Made by a program: the position numbers and the translations under genes
Notes under the pieces: model-generated
Told to the model about the DNA's origin: nothing
Seen by the model: the letters and a program-made list of their open reading frames with translations, nothing else
The model's database searches: none
Source of the DNA: Treponema sp. UBA1793
GTDB taxonomy: Bacteria; Spirochaetota; Spirochaetia; Treponematales; Treponemataceae
DNA: 19,760 nt
Reading direction: 5' to 3'
NCBI GenBank assembly: GCA_002314445.1
Contig: DCFX01000062.1
Coordinates: 1 to 19,760 of the forward strand
Part shown: positions 14,757 to 19,760 of the stretch, piece by piece
Layout: every line of letters starts with the position of its first letter
How positions within the stretch are numbered: the first letter of the stretch is position 1

Positions 14757-15914
14757 TTATTTTTTTAACATAGAAGCAAAAACTTTTACAATGCTGTCTG
14801 TCCCTGAAGATCCGCCCGTGGAACCGGATAGAGTACTGAAAAAATTGACAACATCGCTGAGTTTTGTTGTGTCAAGATAAATATACGTTTCTTCGCCCGC
14901 ATCATTGCAGAATGCCATGCGGAATTTTACACTAACCGGGAGAGAATCATAAAATTCATTCATTTCAGACTCTGTCGGTGTTGCCGTCTGTATCTTAGCA
15001 ATAAAAGCGCTGATAATCGGACGAAGTGTTTTGTAATCTGTAGAACATGATAAAGTATAAGCAGTTATAAGTTTTCCACCCTTAGAGTCAGAGTCGCAAA
15101 AAGAGACACCTGCGGTTCCGGCAACTTTTAATGATATAGATGCAGAAAGTTCATCTGTCGTCGGAATTATATCAGTATCTGTTCCTATTCTGGTTCCATA
15201 TGCAGCAAAATCAAATGAGTTGAGCGTACTGGTGCTGTTTACCGCAACCGATCCTTTAACGGCCTTCATACATGTTGTTATAGTGTTTGTCGGATTCTCA
15301 TTGTTATAAGATGTAATATATTGTCCCAGATCCAGGGCTATATTCGTACCAAGATGAATTTCTTCCGCACCGCTGAAAACCATAGCAGCAGTCTCGCCGG
15401 CACTTATATCAGCTTTACATGTCGGGATTGAGAAAGTTAAACCGTCAATTCCAAGCTGAATGTCATTCCAGCTTTTGTCAAGTGAATACGATGTCGAATA
15501 ATTATTTCCCATATGCGACAAAAATTCAACTCACTTTCCAGAGTTGTTGTCAGGATCCCACAAATCAGTTTTGATGGTTGCTATATCGGTCAGGAAACTA
15601 CTTAAAGCAACACTGCGGCTGACTTTGTTGTCTGAAGAACCGCCGACAGCAGAGCTGAATGCAGTTCCAATTTCAGAAAGAAGTTTGCTCATTGCGTCGT
15701 CTTTAAGTATAACGGCCATTTCACTGTCTGCAGTAGTCTTATCGGTTACATATGTCGTCGCTCCGCTCGCCGTAATATCCGAAGCTGAAATTGTTTCCGG
15801 AGTAACAGTATTATCCGCAGGTGTTGAATCGCTACCCGGATTTGAGCATCCGGTTACCAGCATAACAGCTGCAGCACATAATGCTCCAGCATACAAAATC
15901 TTGTTTCTTTTCAT
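14757..15914 (-). pseudogene. Lipoprotein gene split by one in-frame TGA
   Basis: The first part (15914-15531, 127 aa) has a good ribosome site (AGAGAGG) and a lipoprotein signal ending in MLVTGCSN, with Cys23 as the lipidation site, then a Ser/Thr/Asp-rich stretch. It stops at TGA (15533-15531) after PDNNSGK. The next codons, in the same frame, read VEFLSHMGNNYSTSYSLDKS and stay open for 250 more codons to 14757. The second part has no leader of its own; its only start is a TTG at 15521. One TGG-to-TGA change would explain everything (GKWVEF). The full product would be about 385 aa, an outer- or inner-membrane-anchored protein of unknown function with Thr/Ser-rich beta-type sequence. It could be a true nonsense mutation, a sequencing error or a readthrough site. 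Confidence 0.75.
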
Positions 15915-16061
15915 AATATACCTCTCTTACCGTTATCATTCTGACGGTTTTACAAAGGTATAAGTTTAATCTTAAAAAATAAAAAATCAAGTACTTCCTG
16001 AAATATTTTAATTACATATAGCATACATTACAGTCATGTTCAATATTTTTACATAAAAAAA

Positions 16062-16089
16062 TCCCGGAATACCAGATGATATTCCGGGA
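16062..16089 (-). terminator. Rho-independent terminator of the hydrogenase operon
   Basis: TCCCGGAATA (16062-16071) pairs with TATTCCGGGA (16080-16089) around an 8-nt loop. On the minus strand the stem is followed by seven T. It lies 34 bp past the hydA stop. Confidence 0.88.
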
Positions 16090-16123
16090 AAAAAGAGTTT
16101 TATTTTATACTATCTGCCGACGG

Positions 16124-17890
16124 TTACTCTACGCTGTACATATCGCGCTTTGTATATGCGGTATGCAGGTATTTCTCTGCCTTTTCGCTGCCGGGCTCTT
16201 CAAGGAAGTCTTTATAGATTGCTTTAATCTCAGGGTTATTGTGACTCTGGCGGATTTCGCTGTCTTTGTCGTCCTTGTAAAGCGCTGCTGCGCGTTTTTT
16301 GCGGATGTCGTCTGTCGCACCGTACGGCTGTCCGCCGCCGCCGACACAACCGCCGCGGCATGCCATAACTTCAATGAAGTGGAACGATGGTTCTTTTCCT
16401 TCTTTCAGTTCCTGGCGCACCTGCTGAATAACCTGATCTACATTTCCAAGCTGGTGAACTACGGCTATACGTACTTTCGTTCCCTTGATGTCAACTTCTG
16501 CAGTCTTAACATTGTCAAGTCCGCGCGCAGGCATATAATCGACAGGACCGAGCTCTTTCTTCGTAAGCGAATGGTATGCCGTGCGGAGGGCGGCTTCCAT
16601 AACACCTCCGGTCGCACCGAAGATTGTTCCGGCACCTGTATATTCACCCATGAAGTTGTCCGCTTTTCCTTCCGGAAGATTGTTGAAGTCTATTCCGGCC
16701 TCACGGATAAGCTGTGCGAGTTCGCGTGTCGTAATGACCATATCGTAATCCTGCACGCCGCTTGCTTTCATGTGTTTGTCGCGGGATGCTTCATACAGTT
16801 TGGCGGTACACGGCATGACGGACACGTTGTAAATTTTGTCTTTCTTTACGCCGATTTTTTCCGCAAAGTATGTCTTAATCATGACACCCTGCATCTGCTG
16901 CGGAGACTTTGCAGTAGAAAGATGCGGAAGCATATCCTGATAGCGTTTTTCCGCATAATCCACCCAGCCGGGGCAGCAGCTTGTAAACATCGGGATTTTG
17001 CTGCCCGGTGTTGTAAGACGCTTAACGAGTTCGTTTGCCTCTTCCATGATTGTAAGATCAGCGGCAAAGTTAGTATCGAGTACGTATTTGAAGCCGAGCG
17101 CATGGAGTGCCGCGTATATTTTGCCCGTAACAAGTGAACCCGGTTTCATTCCGAATTCTTCACCGATTGCTGCACGGACAGACGGTGCGATTGATACAAC
17201 AGATGTAAGTTCCTTGTCTGCGACTTTGTCGAACACTTCTTCAATCGGGGTGGTAAACGTAATCGCACCAACCGGGCAGTGTACTGCGCACTGACCGCAG
17301 TGAACACACGGGCTGTGGGCAAGATCCACGTCACCGACCGGACCGATGATTGTTTTGTCGCCGCGTCCGTTATATTCAAGAGCCCAGACGTTCTGAACAT
17401 TCTGGCAGACTTCTACACAGCGTCCGCAGTTAATGCACTTGTCGCGGTACAAAACGACTTCTTTATAAGAAGCATCAGGTTCCTGTCCTTTAAGAATCGT
17501 GTCAAAACGGACTGAACGCAGCCCGAACTCTGAAGCAAGTTCCTGAAGCTCGCACTGATGATTGCGTGAGCATTTAAGACAGTCGTTCGGATGATTCGAC
17601 AGAATCAGTTCAAGAACGGTGCGGCGTGCACTGCGGAGTTCTGCATCGTCGGTGACGATATTCATATCCGGTGTAACGGCCGTGCAGCATGAACGTGCCA
17701 TACGGGCACGCCCTGTTCTCGGATCGACGTTTTTAATAACACAGAGACCGCATGAAGCCCAGGGCTTCAAATCCGGGCTGTAGCACAGTGACGGAATTTT
17801 TATTCCTATCGATTCGGCAGCAGTTTTTACTGACGTTCCTTCAGGAACGGTTACCTGCTGCCCATTTATAGTTAATGTTACCTTAGCCAT
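16124..17890 (-). CDS. hydA: [FeFe] hydrogenase catalytic subunit
   Basis: A protein of 588 aa from the ATG at 17890, chosen because AAGGAG lies 8 nt upstream and the ferredoxin fold begins at once (MAKVTLTINGQQ). Clusters in order: [2Fe-2S] with Cys36, 47, 50 and 68 or 69; the His-ligated [4Fe-4S] H100-x3-C104-x2-C107-x5-C113; two [4Fe-4S] (CINCGRCVEVC 152-162; CVHCGQCAVHC 195-205); then the H-cluster motifs TSCCPGW (303-309), MPCTAK (359-364) and EVMACRGGCVGGGGQP (507-522). Cys306, 361, 511 and 515 should bind the H-cluster and Cys305 relay protons. The enzyme interconverts 2H+ and H2 in the cytoplasm. With the HydB-type subunit upstream it fits a group A electron-bifurcating hydrogenase using NADH and ferredoxin. 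Maturation genes are not in the window. Confidence 0.95.
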   Translation of the reverse strand: MAKVTLTINGQQVTVPEGTSVKTAAESIGIKIPSLCYSPDLKPWASCGLCVIKNVDPRTGRARMARSCCTAVTPDMNIVTDDAELRSARRTVLELILSNHPNDCLKCSRNHQCELQELASEFGLRSVRFDTILKGQEPDASYKEVVLYRDKCINCGRCVEVCQNVQNVWALEYNGRGDKTIIGPVGDVDLAHSPCVHCGQCAVHCPVGAITFTTPIEEVFDKVADKELTSVVSIAPSVRAAIGEEFGMKPGSLVTGKIYAALHALGFKYVLDTNFAADLTIMEEANELVKRLTTPGSKIPMFTSCCPGWVDYAEKRYQDMLPHLSTAKSPQQMQGVMIKTYFAEKIGVKKDKIYNVSVMPCTAKLYEASRDKHMKASGVQDYDMVITTRELAQLIREAGIDFNNLPEGKADNFMGEYTGAGTIFGATGGVMEAALRTAYHSLTKKELGPVDYMPARGLDNVKTAEVDIKGTKVRIAVVHQLGNVDQVIQQVRQELKEGKEPSFHFIEVMACRGGCVGGGGQPYGATDDIRKKRAAALYKDDKDSEIRQSHNNPEIKAIYKDFLEEPGSEKAEKYLHTAYTKRDMYSVE

Positions 17891-17892
17891 AA

Positions 17893-17988
17893 TTAAAACT
17901 CCTTGACATAGGACCTTGGAAGGTCCGTCGTATACTTCTTCCACTCATTGTGCAGTTTGCCTGCAAACTGCAGAAGCAGAAAGTACAT
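17893..17988 (-). CDS. Possible 31-codon ORF between hydB and hydA
   Basis: The ATG at 17988 opens a frame of 31 codons (begins MYFLLLQFAGKLHNEWKK, ends SYVKEF) whose stop falls 2 bp before the hydA start codon and whose last codons contain the hydA ribosome site. There is a hydrophobic start, then a charged part. No clear ribosome site precedes it, and much of it is made of palindromic DNA, so it could be chance. Confidence 0.2.
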   Translation of the reverse strand: MYFLLLQFAGKLHNEWKKYTTDLPRSYVKEF

Positions 17989-18003
17989 GGATGTACTTTC
18001 TGC
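17911..18003. repeat. Cluster of three short-loop palindromes between hydB and hydA
   Basis: Three perfect palindromes, each with a 2-nt centre: GGACCTT-GG-AAGGTCC (17911-17926), TGCAGTTTGC-CT-GCAAACTGCA (17951-17972), and arms of 13 bp GCAGAAAGTACAT / ATGTACTTTCTGC (17976-18003). They fill most of the 115-bp gap. None is followed by a T-run on the minus strand, so they are not simple terminators. Roles in mRNA processing or subunit balance, or an extragenic palindromic repeat, are possible. Confidence 0.7.
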
Positions 18004-18005
18004 GG

Positions 18006-19760
18006 CTATTTCTTCTCAATCGCGTGGAATTTGCAGGTGCGTTCGCAGGCACCGCACTTCAGGCACTTAGTCTGATCAATGACATGGCGTGTCTTGATTT
18101 CACCGGAAATACAATTAGCCGGGCACTGACGGGCACAGGCGCCGCATCCGATACATTTTTCTGTAATAAAGAATGTAAGAAGATGTTTACATTTTCCTGC
18201 CGGACATTTTTTGTCCTGAATGTGTGCGATGTATTCCTCGTGAAACTTCTTAATGGTCGAAAGCGTCGGATTGGGAGCTGACTGGCCGAGTGCGCACAGC
18301 GAGCAGGCCTTCATTGCACTTCCTATATCCTCAAGTTTCTGAAGATCCTGCATAGTTCCGTTTCCGCGTGAAATTTTGTCAAGAATGGTGTACATCTGGC
18401 GCGTACCGATACGGCACGGAGAGCATTTACCGCAGCTTTCATCGACGCAGAATTCCATATAGAACTTTGCAATATCGACAACGCAGTCGTCTTCGTCCAT
18501 AACAATCATACCGCCCGAACCCATCATTGAACCCATGCGTATAAGTGCGCCGTAATCAATCGGAGTGTCAAGTTCTGCATCGGAAATAATACCGCCGGAA
18601 GGACCGCCGGTCTGAACGCCTTTGAACTTTTTACCGTTCTTTATGCCGCCGCCGATTTCAAAAATGATTTCACGGAGTGTCGTTCCCATAGGAACTTCGA
18701 CAAGTCCTGAGTTTGCAATTTTTCCGGTAAGGGCGAATACTTTCGTTCCCTTGGAATCTGCATCACCGATTTTGTTATACCATGAAGCGCCTTTCGTAAT
18801 AATAACAGGGATGTTCGCCCATGTTTCGACGTTGTTGATAATCGTCGGTTTTCCCCAGAGACCGGCCTGTGCGGGGAACGGCGGTTTCGGAGTGGGCATA
18901 CCGCGCTTTCCTTCAATTGAACGAAGCAGAGCTGTTTCCTCACCGCAGACGAATGCGCCTGCACCAAGACGGATTTCAAGGTCAAAATCGAACCCTGAAC
19001 CGAGAATATTCTTTCCAAGAAGACCTTTTTCTGTCGCCTGTTTAATTGCAACTTCAAGGCGGTGTACTGCAAGCGGATACTCCGCGCGGATATAGATAAA
19101 TCCGTGATGGGAACCTATTGCTTTACCGCAGATTGTCATAGCTTCAAGAACAGAATGCGGATCACCTTCTATTGTGGAGCGGTCCATATATGCTCCCGGA
19201 TCGCCTTCGTCCGCATTGCAGACAACGTATTTTTCATCGCCTTTTGCCTTAAGACCTGCGTCCCATTTAAGGCCTGTCGGGAATCCTGCACCGCCGCGTC
19301 CGCGCAGTCCGGAATCCTTTACTTCCTGAACAATCTGCTCAGGTGTCATTTCAAACAGGGCTTTTTCGAGTGCAAGGTATCCGTCACGGGCAATATATTC
19401 TTCTATGCTTTCCGGATTAATGACGCCGCAGTTGCGCAGAACTATACGGAGCTGTTTCTTATAGAAAGGAATATCGGAAACATCTTCTGTAGATTTTTTA
19501 TTCTTGTCGTAAAGCAGACGGGGAACTTCGCGTCCCTTTACAATCTGCTCTGCTATAATATCGTGAGCATCCTCGGGCACAACATTTACGTAGAAGGAAT
19601 CTTCCGGCAACACTTTTACAATCGGGCCTTTTTCACAGAAACCGAAACATCCTGTCTGAACAATCTGTACTTCGTTTTCTACACCCAGAGCCTTTGCCTC
19701 GGCTTTCAGATTGTCATAAATCTTTTTTGATGAACTTGATTCGCAGGCTGTACCGCCGCA
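18006..19760 (-). CDS. hydB: NADH-oxidising flavin/Fe-S subunit of [FeFe] hydrogenase (partial, 5' end outside window)
   Basis: The frame is open to the window edge, so 584 C-terminal residues are seen; a TTG at 19613 is not the start. The first visible part is a thioredoxin-like [2Fe-2S] domain with CGGTAC and GCFGFCEKGP (residues 1-6, 37-46). The NuoF-like core follows: GLRGRGGAGFPTGLKW (FMN), NADEGDPGAYMDR and GAFVCGEETALLRSIEGKRG (NADH), then CGKCSPCRIGTRQ with CSLCALGQ for a [4Fe-4S]. The C-terminus adds a 2x[4Fe-4S] ferredoxin domain (CIGCGACARQCPANC, CLKCGACERTC). This arrangement is that of HydB of bifurcating hydrogenases and HndC of NADP-reducing ones. It would pass electrons between NAD(H), ferredoxin and HydA. 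A HydC/NuoE-like gene is expected further upstream, beyond the right edge. Confidence 0.93.
   Translation of the reverse strand, partial: CGGTACESSSSKKIYDNLKAEAKALGVENEVQIVQTGCFGFCEKGPIVKVLPEDSFYVNVVPEDAHDIIAEQIVKGREVPRLLYDKNKKSTEDVSDIPFYKKQLRIVLRNCGVINPESIEEYIARDGYLALEKALFEMTPEQIVQEVKDSGLRGRGGAGFPTGLKWDAGLKAKGDEKYVVCNADEGDPGAYMDRSTIEGDPHSVLEAMTICGKAIGSHHGFIYIRAEYPLAVHRLEVAIKQATEKGLLGKNILGSGFDFDLEIRLGAGAFVCGEETALLRSIEGKRGMPTPKPPFPAQAGLWGKPTIINNVETWANIPVIITKGASWYNKIGDADSKGTKVFALTGKIANSGLVEVPMGTTLREIIFEIGGGIKNGKKFKGVQTGGPSGGIISDAELDTPIDYGALIRMGSMMGSGGMIVMDEDDCVVDIAKFYMEFCVDESCGKCSPCRIGTRQMYTILDKISRGNGTMQDLQKLEDIGSAMKACSLCALGQSAPNPTLSTIKKFHEEYIAHIQDKKCPAGKCKHLLTFFITEKCIGCGACARQCPANCISGEIKTRHVIDQTKCLKCGACERTCKFHAIEKK

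Noticed and set aside
15519..15521. A separate second gene starting at TTG 15521 in the lipoprotein locus
   Set aside because: Same frame as the upstream part, only three sense codons after its stop, and no leader; a split single gene is simpler, although a GGAAAGTGAG upstream could act as a weak ribosome site.
16076..17137. A 353-codon plus-strand open frame opposite hydA
   Set aside because: Antisense to the conserved H-cluster region of hydA; its Cys- and Phe-rich composition is what the complement of this gene would give.
17891..17944. A longer hydA start (GTG at 17944) adding 18 residues
   Set aside because: The ATG at 17890 has AAGGAG at proper distance and begins the ferredoxin fold directly; the extension passes through a palindrome and has no family match.
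19611..19613. TTG at 19613 as the start of hydB
   Set aside because: The frame continues to the window edge and encodes the expected thioredoxin-like [2Fe-2S] domain.

Overview
The window looks like a chromosomal segment of a fermentative, host- or gut-associated spirochaete, most likely a Treponema. The support is circumstantial: moderate GC, a small lipoprotein with a spirochaete-style leader, a Firmicutes/Treponema-type DUF3781 protein, and a carbohydrate-uptake operon beside an [FeFe] hydrogenase. No rRNA, tRNA, phage, IS transposase or CRISPR array was found. TGA is used as a normal stop (hipB, the ABC ATPase), so the standard code applies.

Layout. (1) 198-1022 (-): a predicted cysteine-protease inhibitor with a chagasin-like domain and two cystatin-like repeats. 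(2) 1378-2243 (+): a free-standing tRNA-binding (MetRS-beta/EMAPII-like) protein followed by a DUF3781 protein. (3) 2253-4013 (+): a HipB/HipA toxin-antitoxin pair with its own operator and a promoter whose spacing predicts a leaderless hipB mRNA. (4) 4017-5054 (-): a geranylgeranyl-reductase-like FAD oxidoreductase, convergent with hipA and only 3 bp from it. (5) 5175-6312 (+): a broken gene containing a ~91-bp palindromic element and two frame changes. (6) 6409-14535 (-): a sugar regulon: ROK repressor, periplasmic binding protein, two RbsC-type permeases around an RbsA-type ATPase, and a cytoplasmic GH3 glycosidase. (7) 14757-15914 (-): a lipoprotein gene split by one in-frame TGA. (8) 16124-19760 (-): hydA and the 3' part of hydB of an electron-bifurcating-type [FeFe] hydrogenase; hydB runs off the right edge.

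How the parts work together. The ABC transporter would import a sugar or glycoside, the GH3 enzyme would split it in the cytoplasm, and the ROK protein would sense sugar and act on a 16-bp inverted repeat that covers the predicted transcription start of the transporter operon. Glycolysis then yields NADH and reduced ferredoxin, which the HydAB-type hydrogenase can reoxidise with release of H2.

The most interesting structural signals are the ROK promoter/operator layout, the leaderless hipBA promoter with an 18-bp-arm operator, three successive short-loop palindromes and a possible 31-codon ORF between hydB and hydA, the palindromic insertion in the broken gene, and the TGA-split lipoprotein. 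I do not see a clearly new multi-gene system. The chagasin plus double-cystatin fusion is the most unusual protein architecture here.
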